A stretch of 64,000 nt of DNA. Source: Porodaedalea pini. Its lineage: Eukaryota > Basidiomycota > Agaricomycetes > Hymenochaetales > Hymenochaetaceae. A program made the translations under genes and the position numbers. Shown here in pieces: positions 35,512-47,200 of this stretch. The stretch is from the NCBI GenBank assembly GCA_002794775.1, contig NBAY01000026.1, positions 248,001-312,000 of the forward strand, in the 5' to 3' direction. The notes below the pieces were generated by a model that was not told the DNA's origin, searched no databases, and saw only the letters and a program-made list of their open reading frames with translations. The stretch's first letter is position 1; each line of letters starts with the position of its first letter.

Positions 35512-36117
35512 TTAAGATTGATCGAGCCTTTTTAGTCAAGATCCTGATGAAACCCTTCCAATGTGGCTGAGGATCTGGCTAAACACCGGCCCTATGATAT
35601 CTCTTCTTACTGCTGGAGCTTTCTTTGCTGTTGGTCTTTGTCTCTTTGTATTCTCTACCAGCCAGGTATATCAACTTCAATGGCCTTCATCTTACATATC
35701 TAGTAGAATTGACGTACTGTCACCAGCATGCAGTGACATCAGTGATAATTGTTGTATTCTCGAGCATTCACACATCTGGCCTTCTGTTCCTTTTTGGTTA
35801 TTTTATCCAGGAAAGATGGAAGTTTCACAAAGATGCAGGCTCTCTTGGCAGAGATCTCACAAAAGATTCTCTTACACTGTCCATTTTAGAGTGGGTGAGG
35901 AATTGCCTTGTGTCGCTGAAATGGATGCAGATCTCCAAAGGCCATTTCGGTGTTGCTCAGGCTGAATCAGGTTGGAAGTTGGGAACAAACCTGTTGGCTC
36001 AAGCTCTTAGGCCAGAGAAAGATCATGGATCAGAAACAGTGCCACTGAATTCACACGTGGTATGGCATGTGCTGTCAGATGAGACATTTCTCTTGAATAG
36101 CAAATTTGTATTCAATC

Positions 36118-36577
36118 ACTGTGTTTTAGGGGGTCCTACCACACCCCCATGTAGTCCTTTGAAGGTAGTCTATATGCATGTATACCAGTCGTAGAGTAGT
36201 ATTACTATACAAAATGCTATTAGAAATGTTAAATATAATATAGGAGTGACTAGTCAGATTTTTGTAGGCAAGCTATTACAATCAGTTGTGATAGGAAGGT
36301 ATTTAACTACTAGACATTTCGTGTGAGATTCAATAGGACACCTACGTGGCTTGGGCAGATCTGCATAGTTGCCATACACAGCTTATCACAAAATTAGGTT
36401 TGTGTAGATTATCTTCCCCACATAGATAAGATTACTGAGGTTGAGATTTGTGAGACGTGCACAGCGCTAAGTCCCCGCAGCGTGACGCGACACGACGTGC
36501 AGCGCGTCTATGCTCCTTCATTTCTAACTTCGACCATGTCACTCACCCGCTCTCTATTATGGCGCCTGACAAAAAAA
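36118..36577. other. A/T-rich segment of unknown origin, possibly LTR-derived
   Basis: The segment begins where similarity to the membrane-protein gene stops. It contains a GGGGGTCC/CACCCCC inverted motif at its left end and TGGCGCCTGAC at 36560-36570, which resembles a retroelement primer-binding site. Neither is enough to call an LTR. No ORF is supported. Confidence 0.3.
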
Positions 36578-36755
36578 ACTTGAGGTAGTGGGCCATTGGG
36601 ATGGCAAGCTACGATTACTGTTTTCTGTGTCTTTTATTTTATATGAGGACTAAAGCTTGAAAATTATACTAAAACATTATTCTCATTAGTGAATTATTTA
36701 CTATTCAGTAAACAGTAATCGTAGCTTGCCATCCTAATGACCCACTACCTCAAGT
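36578..36755. mobile_element. Short TIR element (MITE), copy 1
   Basis: 178 bp beginning ACTTGAGGTAGTGGGCCATT and ending in the reverse complement. The ~45-bp terminal inverted repeats extend to CTACGATTACTG, with an A/T-rich centre. Copy 2 at 46779-46958 differs by a few bases. No target duplication is evident at either copy. It has no coding capacity and truncates the Prp8 fragment to its right. Confidence 0.85.
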
Positions 36756-36756
36756 A

Positions 36757-36990
36757 CATCTTGTGCATGGCGCATGTGTCCCGAGCGGCGACTGTAAGGC
36801 ACCGGCGCTCACCAGAATGCAATACCGTCTGCAGTGCTCTCGTTCTCCAAATCTTCATCCGAGAGGAATGGCTCAACCTCATCTGGTAGCTCGAATTCAT
36901 CCTCGTCCGTGCCGTTGGGTCTAAAGATTTCATCCTCGTGAGAAACGAGAGGCGCATTCTTTGGTTGGAAACCATGAGAGGAGACAGGGT
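36757..36990 (-). pseudogene. PRP8: Prp8 N-terminal fragment (block 1 end)
   Basis: On the minus strand the frame reads FELPDEVEPFL, then ENESTADGIAFW, a stop, then APVPYSRRSG and RHAQDV. This is the conserved N-terminal region of the spliceosome core protein Prp8 (WELPDFVEPLF...GIALLWAP...RSGRTRRA in homologues). The stop replaces a Trp codon (TGG to TGA). The MITE cuts it off at 36755. Only ~75 codons of a >2,000-codon gene are present, so it cannot act in splicing. Confidence 0.75.
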
Positions 36991-37321
36991 TTGCAAGGTT
37001 GAACAGACAGATAGGAAAGTAGCTGAAGGAACAAAATCGCAGCAACAAAAACAATAAATGAGGAACAACAGAGTATGTATTTTAAAAAAGTTAGTCAGAG
37101 AAGCCAGAAGAGGCACGACAGGGTAAAGAGGTTATGAAGGCGCAGGAAAACGGGCAGAGGGCAGGGAGGTGAGAATGGAATGACAATGACGAGGAGATAG
37201 ATTGCCTGATGAGTAAGTATAAAGTCACAAACAAAATCTGAGCTAAAAAAGCAAGAAGCTTGTCGCTGTCCATTGACTTGCTTGCTACATGCGTCCGTCG
37301 TTCCTCGTCTAGCTTCGCGCC
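36991..37321. other. Linker between Prp8 and eIF4G fragments
   Basis: About 330 bp with intron-like or linker DNA. No supported ORF. It may contain intron sequence of one of the flanking captured genes. Confidence 0.35.
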
Positions 37322-38905
37322 CTATATCATCGTCACTATAAGAATGAAAGCCTTAGACGCATCAATCGCGATGCCGTCGAGAAGTTCCGCGACAGGCAGG
37401 AAGCCCTCCTCGAAGGATGCGGGTGAACAGAGATTCCGCGATAGAGCACGCGAAAACAGGTCGGCAACGGGTTTGGCATCAGCCTCCTTCGCCTCGATAA
37501 CAGACATGACAAGATTCTCGACGAGAATATGTCGATGCTCCAAGGGAAATGCAGAGAAATACTCTTCCGCCTCGTCGAGATCGCAGATAGCGAAGAATTC
37601 CTTGCGGTCTTGGTCAAACTTCTTTTCCACCTGCTCCTTCAACATCGACGGTTTCCTAGAGTCCTTCTCGAGGATCTCGCCCTCCTCGCCCCCCTCACCA
37701 TTCTAAGCCTCAGCGGGACTATCCTCCGACTTCTCCTGTACAGGCTTCAAACGCGGAAGCAGGTTGAGTCTGGGATGCTGAGCAAGCTGGGCAGGTTCCA
37801 CAGGTGCATTGTGGGTCAAGTCGACGCTCATTGTACGGCTTGACGGGCGGCTTGGACGAGACGAGAATGTAGTAAGAGCCTCATTAGCGGCCTTAGCGGC
37901 CTGCAGCATCTGGAACATGTTCGTACTCGAACTTGTCCTTGAAAGGCTCGCACTATCGCGCTTGCTGTCTCCCTTCTTCGTGAAGGCGTTAGCTGGTCCA
38001 AAGTTCGTGGCGCCACTACCCTTCTGAATCTTGCCGAAGTTCGTCAGATCGCTCGCCTTGTTGGCAGGCCTCGAAGGACCAGAGGCAACGACCCATCCGT
38101 CGAGACCTACTTGAGCCTTGCCGTCACGATCATGGCCACGGCGTAAACCACCACGAGACATGGCTGAGCATGCCAAGTTATGTTACTCCTGTTACGCCTT
38201 CTCTTTCGCAGCCTGTATATTTGGTAAGCACGAGTGAAACTGAGTAACAAAGCAAGAGCGCGTACCGCGTCATGAATCTGAGCGATTGAGCAGCGACTAA
38301 GTTGCGGGAAGTTCATTTCCTTTCCCGCAATTCAATCACATCTTGTCCAAGAAAGTCAGCTCAACGAAAGGCTATGAAGCAGAAGGCACACACCTGTAAC
38401 ATGAGCTACATATGAGACGACACGTTGCTGCTCTTTGCAAGCTCCTTCGTGCGACTGAAGTAGATGTTCATGTGTCTGCGAGCCTTAGAGGTATCGAGCG
38501 CCTGACCAACAGTTGTGGGGAGTTTATATAAGCTTTCGATCTCTTGATACATTCAAGCATGATACGATCCGTGAGCATCTGAAGCTTGAAGAGCTCGCCA
38601 ATGAACTTGACAAATCCGAGGCCTTGACGCTTGGCCTTCTGAGCAGCGTAGTATTTGTCCGAATACAGCGCACTCTCGCCAGCCTCCTTGTTTTCCTCTT
38701 TTCATTGGTAACCTTAAGAACCTGATCCTCTGTCGCCTTCACGAGAGCCGCTGCCGCTGTCGACTCCTTCTGCGTCCGGCCGCGCCCGAAGCCTTCCTGA
38801 CAGCGATTCAGAAGGTAGTTACGGAAAAGCAGACCACCTGTAATCGGCTTGCCGTCAACATTGCGGATACCATCATCCTGCACGTTCGGGCTGATCTGTT
38901 CCATC
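37322..38905 (-). pseudogene. eIF4G fragment: end of MIF4G domain, linker and MA3 domain
   Basis: From 38905 downward: [18 protein letters not shown] and RKYL-type helices ([14 protein letters not shown]), then [14 protein letters not shown] and [12 protein letters not shown] of the MIF4G domain, KARRHMNIYFSRTKELAKSS, a spliceable intron, VIELRERK, the linker SRTSSSTNMFQMLQ, and the MA3 region (FFAICDLDEAEEYFSAF, CSPASFEEGFLPVAELL). eIF4G is the scaffold of the cap-binding translation initiation complex. The copy is dead: in-frame stops at four places look like CAG>TAG (38406-38408 and 37703-37705), CAA>TAA and TGG>TGA. A part of the MIF4G domain after ECIKR is deleted and the N-terminal half is missing. 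Introns of the parent are retained. It is joined in frame to RPB1 at about 38905. Confidence 0.9.
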
Positions 38906-40180
<1,275 letters not shown>

Positions 40181-41665
40181 GATGCCTCGCTGGAGAAAGC
40201 TTCTTCTCATCTGCAGGGGACCTCTTCGTCGCTGTCTTCTTCCCTCCAGCTGTTGCCGCAGATGAAATTGATCGAATTGAATTCGCCGACGGTGACTTTC
40301 GAATGACGGACGTCTTGTTCGCTGTTGTTTTCGTAGGTACTGTAGTAATGGGCGACACCTTCCGTGTGCGCGATGCTGCGCTTATCGTACTAATTGGCGC
40401 CGCATTATTTTCAGAGACGCGACGCGGTCGTCCTTTCGGTAGCGCAGGCGCCGGCGTTTGCGGAGATCTTGAGGTTCCGGTGCTGTGCATCGAGGTCGTC
40501 GACGTGGTCGAGACTTTTCTCGACCGAGTAACAGAGTCGCGCGGAGTCATATTCTCGCGAGCCGTCTTGAATGTAGACTCGCGTGTTGAAGCTCCGCTCC
40601 TGCTGCTGGACATTGACAAATTCGGTCGCGAGGATGTTGGTCGCAAAGGCAGATGAGGTGGACAGGATAGCGAAAGCGGTGTTCAAATCATATGAACGGT
40701 TGCTGAAGCTGAGCGTGCCGGTGTATAAGTATCCCAAGGTAAAGTACAGTGCTGGAGGAGTGAAGGGAGGCGAGGGAAGACGAAGGGTCGTGAGCTCGCC
40801 GGGAGCAGGGGTATTCTTGAGATCATAAATGATGAGTTGATCGTAGAAATATGGCGCACGCGTTACAAGAACGAATCGATGCGAGCAGAAGACAGCGGTC
40901 ACCTCTTCTTCATTGGAAGGAGCACCTACTGTTGGCATATCGCTGCGTAGTTCAATGCAAACGTCAGAATACAGACGAGACCTCCACAAGAACACAAGGT
41001 CCTTCCGAAGCTTGTCGACGCGCACCTCTTCTACATCGGCATCGCCTTCCGGGCCCTTCTCATTCGCATCGAACAAAAACTCAAAAGCATCCCCAAACCC
41101 CCTTCCTGTATAGAGACACTCGAGCTCGTTGGTGAATAGCACGGTATTATGGTTGAGAGATATGCGCGTGAGGGAGCCGATTGCAGAGGACGCAGGGGAG
41201 ATAGGCCAGAGTTGGGAAGGTGAAGTGGAGCGCATGGAGGCCGGGTAGGGGAACTCAACGCCAAGGTTGAGAGAGAGTGCAGATGTCGTCGGCATTGGAA
41301 GAGACGGTATCGGAGAGGCAGCAAAAGGAAGTGGGGATGCGATAGGTGCTGGGCAGAATGTGAAATAACGTGCTTGGAAACCGGGTGGTGCAGGAGCATA
41401 AATGATAGCTAGTGTCTGTTATTCTCAAGGACAAGTGGTAGGTTCTGTGCTCGTGCTCACCTTTATGTCCCCAACCCTCAGAGTCCACGTTGCTGCCTTC
41501 GTCCATTGCGTCCTCATCCAGTATATCCCAGACGACGTATGGGAAGCGATCTTTCATGCGATGAAAGAGCGATTGGAGGTCCTCTTGCCATGCTGTCGTC
41601 GACCTCTTCGTTGCCTCAAGCAATGCGGGTGGGCAGGCAGGCAGCTATGACTGGACAGCTACCAT
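40181..41665 (-). pseudogene. BTB/CAP-Gly protein fragment: BTB N-terminus plus Ser-rich part, block 1
   Basis: ATG at 41665 (MVAVQS, then a TAG where block 3 has CAG). Next come ATKRSTTAWQEDLQSLFHR, an intron, a Ser/Pro-rich stretch, LEFLYTG-type helix (ELECLYTGRGFGDAFEFLF), and the BTB core (DKLRKDLVFLWRSRLYSDV, VFCSHRFVLVTRAPYFYDQL, LHFTLG-like FTLGYLYTGTLSF). The BTB core then jumps to a Ser/Thr/Lys-rich part (TRSRKVSTTSTTSM, GRPRRVSE, KKTATKRSP). I infer that the parent is one protein with BTB and a C-terminal CAP-Gly domain, since matching CAP-Gly sequence occurs in block 2. The middle of the parent is missing and RPB1 follows. Confidence 0.75.
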
Positions 41666-41806
41666 GAGAAGCAGTGATGTAGTGTGATTAAGACAAAAAC
41701 AGAGAAAGCCCAAGAGAAAAGTGAAGGAGACGATTCAGCTCTCGTCGACAACCGCAAGGGTGCCTCCCGCTGTCGTCAACTTTGCTTTTGACCAATTTTT
41801 AATTTA

Positions 41807-42655
41807 CAGCCATTTTCATAAGTCCTGCGACACGTGCATGTCACGTGAAGTGAGCCGCGTCAGAGCCAAAGTGTCGAAAAATTAGAATGAATGCCTATTT
41901 TCTCTGTGAATTCTGCACAGAACCTGCTCATTAAGTACTCAAAAAAAAGGCACAGTTCTCAGGAGAAGAAATATGTAAAATAGGGAGCAATAAATTGACT
42001 GTGTAGGTGGGTGGAGATCAAACAAGTGCAGCTGGTCTGTTCTCTCACCCATTTCCACTGAGATTCAAAAATTATGGCTCCCCTACATCTACCTATAAAA
42101 TTCTTTCCTGTGTCTGTAAATTAAGTATATGACTATACCAACATATCCTGAAAATTTGAAGCCAATCCATTCAGTATTCATGGTGCAGCAGCAAGATTTG
42201 TGTTCCACTTCAAGCTCTTTCCACCCTCCTTTTCTCACAACAGGTCTTGCAGAGTAGAACACAAATCTTGCTGCTGCACCATGAATACTGAATGGATTGG
42301 CTTCAAATTTTCAGGATATGTTGGTATAGTCATATACTTAATTTACAGATACAGGAAAGAATTTTATAGGTAGATGTAGGGGAGCCATAATTTTTGAATC
42401 TCAGTGGAAATGGGTGAGAGAACAGACCAGCTGCACTTGTTTGATCTCCACCCACCTACACAGTCAATTTATTGCTCCCTATTTTAAATATTTCTGCTCC
42501 TGAGAACCATGCCTTTTTTTTGAGTACTTAATGAGCAGGTACTGTGCAGAATTCACAGAGAAAATAGGCATTCATTCTAATTTTTCGACACTTTGGCTCT
42601 GACACGGCTCATTTCACGTGACATGCACGTGTCGCAGGACTTATGAAAAAGGCTG
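41807..42655. mobile_element. Foldback (long-TIR) element, copy 2
   Basis: 849 bp, nearly identical to the copy at 32522-33370, with the same CAGCC/GGCTG ends and long arms around a short loop. TA flanks both ends (41805-41806, 42656-42657). It lies between the leader of the block 1 BTB fragment and the 5' end of the second Helitron-like copy. Near-identity of the two copies suggests recent movement. Confidence 0.9.
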
Positions 42656-42658
42656 TAA

Positions 42659-43979
42659 TATACAAACGCAACCCCCTACTTTTGACACAGCCACATGCTG
42701 ACTAAATTTGGACTTTCAATATTTTTGATGCTTCTTTTTTCCTTCTTTAGTTGTCACCCACATGCTCCTGCTCCGGCCAGCTCCGAAAATTTTGATGGCT
42801 CAAAGTGGCAATATTGCAGATCATCACATGATGTCTGCACATGTGCACACATCCGTGAGCAGACCGCTCTGTAGGCTCAATCAACTCATTTCCCCTATGA
42901 AAAAAATTGTAAAAAATATGAAAAAAAAATAATAATTTAATTAAATCATGCTCTTCTCTTGAAATTTTGATGGCTAAAAGTGGTAACTCCAAAGCAGCAG
43001 CATGCAAATCATCTACAATCAATTTTATACTCTAAGCTTAAACAACTCATTCCTCACATGAAAAAGTTAGGAAAAATGCAGAAAAAAACAAGCCAATTAG
43101 AAAAATATTCTGTGATCTTCTCCATGTGTATTATAAAATAAATTTCAGTAGAAAATCAACCAATTGGAGTCCATTGAGAATTACTCTCAGAATATATAAA
43201 TCATTGGCCTGGCTCATGCCAGAGTATACGTAGCACAACTCAGTATAAGTGCATATAAGCTTTGGATGAGTTGGGCAGTGAAGAGAATGTGAAAAGAGCA
43301 TGAACTGAACATAATGTGTCAGACTCCAAAGGTCTGGAGGCTCCCACTGAGTCTCAGACTTAGACTCCTCATAATTGTAGTACAGCTACATGGTTGTGTT
43401 TCAGAGTTTGTGTCTTGGAATGTCAGACACTCAATACATCAGAGTCAAGTCATGATGTATAGGAAGTCAGCAACATGTTAGAAGTAGTGAGAATACTCTA
43501 GCAGGCCTACACCTATAGCCTTTTATGAATATAATATAAGGTGTCCTAACATAGTATCTATATTGTATAAAGAATATCCTTTCTATTTAAAATAAAGACA
43601 TGAGAAGCAGGTATTATGCACTATGTCTCTCCATTGAAGGAGACTTACTCTATCTTCAGGTTCTCAACAACCAATATTGTACTTAGTGAGGTTTTGTTGT
43701 AAATAGAATGTTATACAATGAAAATTCAGATTGCTTTCAAGCATGTGTATGTGAGATATATAGTTTTGCAATTGAAGAATCATGTGAACTAAGATGAACC
43801 ATTGTTCTAAGAGCTTAGACTGATGGCCAGCAAGGAACTTTAAATAAGTATAGCTTTTAGAGTGAGAAATTGCATTAATTAAATCTGAAGAAACAAAAAA
43901 ACTCAGATTAAGCAATGCCTAAAAAACTCAGATTGATGGCCAGCAGAGTTCCCGGCTTCGCCAGGAACTCCAGGGCTGG
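42659..43979 (+). mobile_element. Helitron-like non-autonomous element, copy B
   Basis: 1,321 bp from TATACAAACGC to GGGCTGG, matching copy A with scattered substitutions. The 3' hairpin (GAGTTCCCGG and CCAGGAACTC) has one mismatch and lies 9-10 bases before CTGG. The preceding base is A, the following T. It splits the sequence that joins the BTB leader to the F-box tail in blocks 2 and 3. It contains only shadow ORFs. A canonical TC start is lacking, so it may be a non-canonical or divergent Helitron family. Confidence 0.6.
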
Positions 43980-44105
43980 TTTAGTATAAAAGAGGTCCAA
44001 AATTAACATATATGGTATGCCATCAGCTTATGAAGCTGACAAAAACCTAAATTGGGCTCCAAAAATTGGCCCACATTAAAAGATGATACTTTGTAAACTC
44101 AGTAA
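43980..44105 (-). pseudogene. F-box/LRR protein 3'-tail fragment
   Basis: On the minus strand it encodes ITITEFTKYHLLMWANF and the following tail, matching the end of the F-box/LRR relic at 55328-55437 (ITITEFTKYRLLLWAEI). The DNA reads through ATCAGCTT and CATATATGTTAATTTT, the same as the outer ends of the inverted duplication at 54.4 and 55.4 kb. A short, non-functional piece. Confidence 0.7.
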
Positions 44106-44689
44106 TCGTAATAGCAAGTACAAATACAAGAAGAAAGTCCATATATGCAAATGCCAATGCTGTCTTCAAGAAATGAATGGCATGAGGTGCAAATTGCCCA
44201 CCTATATGGTCGAACAACATGTGCAGATAGACCAAGTGATGCTAGCTTGCAACTCAAGATATACCTCTCAACCTTTCTGAGCACCAACCAGGGCAACAGC
44301 AACAGCGACCATCTTGTTATCAGCAACAGTAGCAACAGCAGCAAATGCCTCATCAACAGGAACAGCAGCAGCAACAGTGTCTGCAGCAGAGCAAGACCCA
44401 GGGCTTCTCCTCACAGACGATGAGGATTTTGGTGGATTCCATGATGGAACGGACGATGCAGGTGCTTGGAACAGGGAAATGGGTGATGAGGAGGTCGGAA
44501 TGGAGGTGGATGGCAGCAAGACTGCACATGGTGCATGTCAGGACTCGAACTTTTCTTTTTATTATTTCTTTTCTTCTAATCGCTCCTTTTCATTATAATT
44601 AATCATCTTTTCAATCATTTCCCACACTCCTTTCACATGACCTTCATTCGTTCCATTCTGCCCCCTTTATGTAATGTTAGGCAATGGGG
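44106..44689 (+). repeat. CAG/CAA-rich stretch in unassigned DNA
   Basis: CAA/CAG triplets are dense between about 44290 and 44400, giving Gln- or Ala/Asn-rich frames (MPHQQEQQQQQCLQQ). Around it are short frames with no known domain. It may belong to the retroelement that follows or be a relic of a Gln-rich gene. Confidence 0.45.
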
Positions 44690-45567
44690 CAACCAGTTCT
44701 CATGAGGTGATCACTGTATATAAGGAAGAGGAATCGCATCTGAACACCTGTTCTGCTTTTCCTCTTACCTCTGTGATGACCTAGGTGAGACCGCGTCCCC
44801 CTCCTGTAGTAGAGTACCTTGTATTAATCCTCTTACCTCCATGATGACCTAGCCTGAGTATAGCGTGTCGCGAGTCTCCACTCGAGTTTACCACGTCCCA
44901 GACGACAGTCAACCGAGGCCTGCCCAGTCCGAGTCATCTTTCGGACTCCCGCCTAACATAAAAGCAGAACCCTACCTAGGCCCATCCTCAGCGTATGTCA
45001 TCACTGTCAACTCACCTTCACCCGATCTAGAGGAGCACTCCCCTTGACAGACTTGACGTGAAAACCCCCCTAAACGACAACCCTCAACCCTGCCCAGATG
45101 TTCTTGGACATTCGTGTATTACATAAAACTTCAAACCGACACTTTCCGACCCTAGCTCTCTGCATCTCCCTTTGGTGGAGGAGCCACTTAACTTGGACGT
45201 GGGTGACATTACGTGTTCAGTCATCAACATCATTGTCAATTGTTATCTCTGCCGCATCGTTCCGCCTCATCATCAACTTCGCCGACAAACCCGTTCAATG
45301 TTGGTGTAACCCTAGACTGAACAAACAACCAATCCCTGTTCCCCTGCCATCTTAGACAAGATAGATATCACCGGGGAACAGCATTGAGCCCTCCCTTCAT
45401 CAGCACGGTGGGACCCAGATCGACCAAGTTATGTCGCAACTGACAACAGCAGTGTCGTACACGAGATCTGGTACAGTGATATCAACAAGCGTTGGTATTC
45501 AACAACAGCAGAAGGGGAAAGAGCTAGGTGGTCCCCAGCCATCCCTCCATCGCCCATACCATCAACA
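44690..45567 (+). promoter_or_regulatory. Probable LTR/leader of a Ty3-like retroelement
   Basis: Contains TATATAAG at 44717-44724 and two 24-bp near-repeats (CCTCTTACCTC...GATGACCTAG) at about 44760 and 44829, upstream of a gag ORF in the same direction. LTR ends and a primer-binding site could not be fixed because no second LTR is present in the window. The call rests on position and composition. Confidence 0.35.
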
Positions 45568-46773
45568 TTGACAGTGACGTTACCATTGTCCCCAGGTCCA
45601 TACCGTGAAACTCGTAGGGACCCTTCACTGCCAACACCACCTGAACCTTTGATGCCGACACCCAGAACAATGTCGACAGGCTTCAGCCAGCAACAGATGG
45701 AGCAGATTGTGGCGATCGTCGCAGGCGCCTTCGCCCATCATGCGGCAAATGCTCCGGCCACTCCTGCTCCTATAGCCCTGACCTCCAACATCGACATTGC
45801 CTGGCCACATGAATTCACTGGCGGCGACAACTACCTGGACTTCAAATGCGAGATCCTCCTCTTCATCTCGGCAAACCTGAGCCGATACCTGACGTCAGAT
45901 AGCAAGATCTATGTTGCCCTCTCTTACCTAAAGGGCGGCAATGCGGCGACATGGGCGCAAAACTACGTGGAGGAATCAACAACGGCCGGCATCGTAATCT
46001 TCACAGACAGTTGGACCAGGTTTCAAGAATGCCTGGACACCTCATTTGATGACCCGAACCAGAAGGAAAAGGTGCTAGCGAAGTTCCGAACAAAGGTTCA
46101 GAAGGACCTCACCACTGACGAGTTCTTCCAGGACCTCGATGTCGTCATCACAAGAGCGGGGCTGACAGACGACAGCATCATCTGTGACCGTCTGAAGCAG
46201 GCAATGAACATCAAGGTGGCCCGTGGAGTTCTAAGGTCGATGCCGGTCCCAACAACATACGACGCCTGGAAAAAGAAGGCCATCAAGATTGACCGAGGTG
46301 AACAACAGATCCAGGCCATCCAACAAGGTCATGCCTTCCCGACTCCACCATGCCCGCAGCAACAGCAGGTGCCTCCAACTCGCTGTCCGGTTGTGATCCC
46401 ACACGTCAACAAGTGTGATACGATGGGTGTCACTTTTGGAGGTGCCGGACAACCGATGGACGTCTCGATGAATGAGGCGCAATGATGATGGGCATGCTGG
46501 ATCTGTGGCCAGCTGGGTCACTTCAAGGACAAGTGCCTGCAAGGACAAGGGATCATGCAGCATATGCTGCAGATGATGGCGCCAGGTGAACGTCATCTCC
46601 TCGCTGACGAGCTGGGTGCAATGAAGGAATTGGCATTCAAGGAAGTTGTAGACACTCAAAGGTCGACAGTGGAGAACTATGTGGAGGAGGAAGGAAATGA
46701 CAAAGAGGTTGTTGACTCACAGGGTTTTGCGAGTGGTCAGGCATGGCCATCGGGGCAACTGACCAAGAAGAAC
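45568..46773 (+). mobile_element. gag: Ty3-like retrotransposon gag, truncated and with two in-frame stops
   Basis: First ATG in frame is at 45652; the frame is open from 45568. A Gln/Pro-rich start is followed by the retrotransposon gag core (FTGGDNYLDFKCEILLFIS, ATWAQNYVEE, LTTDEFFQDLDVVITRAGL, YDAWKKKAIKIDR). After NEAQ come two adjacent TGA codons (46483-46488), and the same frame continues into a perfect CCHC knuckle, CWICGQLGHFKDKC, and an acidic tail. CGA-to-TGA changes would explain both stops. The element is cut off at 46779 by the second MITE; no protease, reverse transcriptase or integrase is seen. A dead remnant. Confidence 0.85.
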
Positions 46774-46778
46774 ACGGG

Positions 46779-46958
46779 ACTTGAGGTAGTGGGCCATTGG
46801 GATGGCAAGCTACGATTACTGTTTTCTGTGTCTTTCATTTTATATGAGAGGACTAAAGCTTGCAAATTATACTAAAATATTATTCTCATTAGTGAATTAT
46901 TTAGTATTCAGTAAACAGTAATCATAGCTTGCCATCCTAATGGCCCACTACCTCAAGT
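46779..46958. mobile_element. Short TIR element (MITE), copy 2
   Basis: 180 bp, same terminal repeats as the element at 36578-36755 (ACTTGAGGTAG...CTACCTCAAGT) and the same A/T-rich centre. Inserted at the 3' side of the gag remnant, between it and the CAP-Gly fragment. Confidence 0.85.
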
Positions 46959-47200
46959 ACTAACTAAAAAACCAGCAGCATTCAAAAATTGATTAAAAAT
47001 TTCTCCAAAAGGTGCAATTCGAGAATCCAGAGTGATATGATTGAGTAGACAAGAGAGGAATATGAACATGCCAACAAGTGATTTCAGTGATAAGGGCATC
47101 TGTCCAGAGCAAGGAGTGACTAAACATGGGAGTAGGGTAAAAGAAAGAAAGAAAGAAAAAGAAAAAGGGCAGGAATCCGAACTTAAATATGTTCCAAGAT

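Larger units (their letters stand above)
31327..36117 (+). pseudogene. Dead tandem copy of the four-helix membrane protein gene
   Basis: It follows the intact gene exon by exon: an N-terminal start at 31327 (MNSERSSSAPASRR), the IPGPAYYNRFYW exon near 32200, the 25-nt exon at about 32298-32322, the next exon from about 32380, later exons at 33438-33850, 33930-34140 and 35556-36117. The first part (31535-32180) is poorly conserved. Exon 5 is split at 32521 by the foldback element, and the region after exon 8 by the Helitron-like element at 34194-35511. The C-terminal tail is lost after LLNSKF at about 36110, where unrelated DNA begins. Insertions plus frame damage make this a pseudogene. Comparison with the intact copy gives clean empty-site information for the foldback element. 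Confidence 0.85.

Noticed and set aside
36118..36577. Solo LTR with TGGCGCC primer-binding site
   Set aside because: Only one putative end and a short TGGCGCC match; no paired LTR or target duplication, so kept only as unknown DNA.
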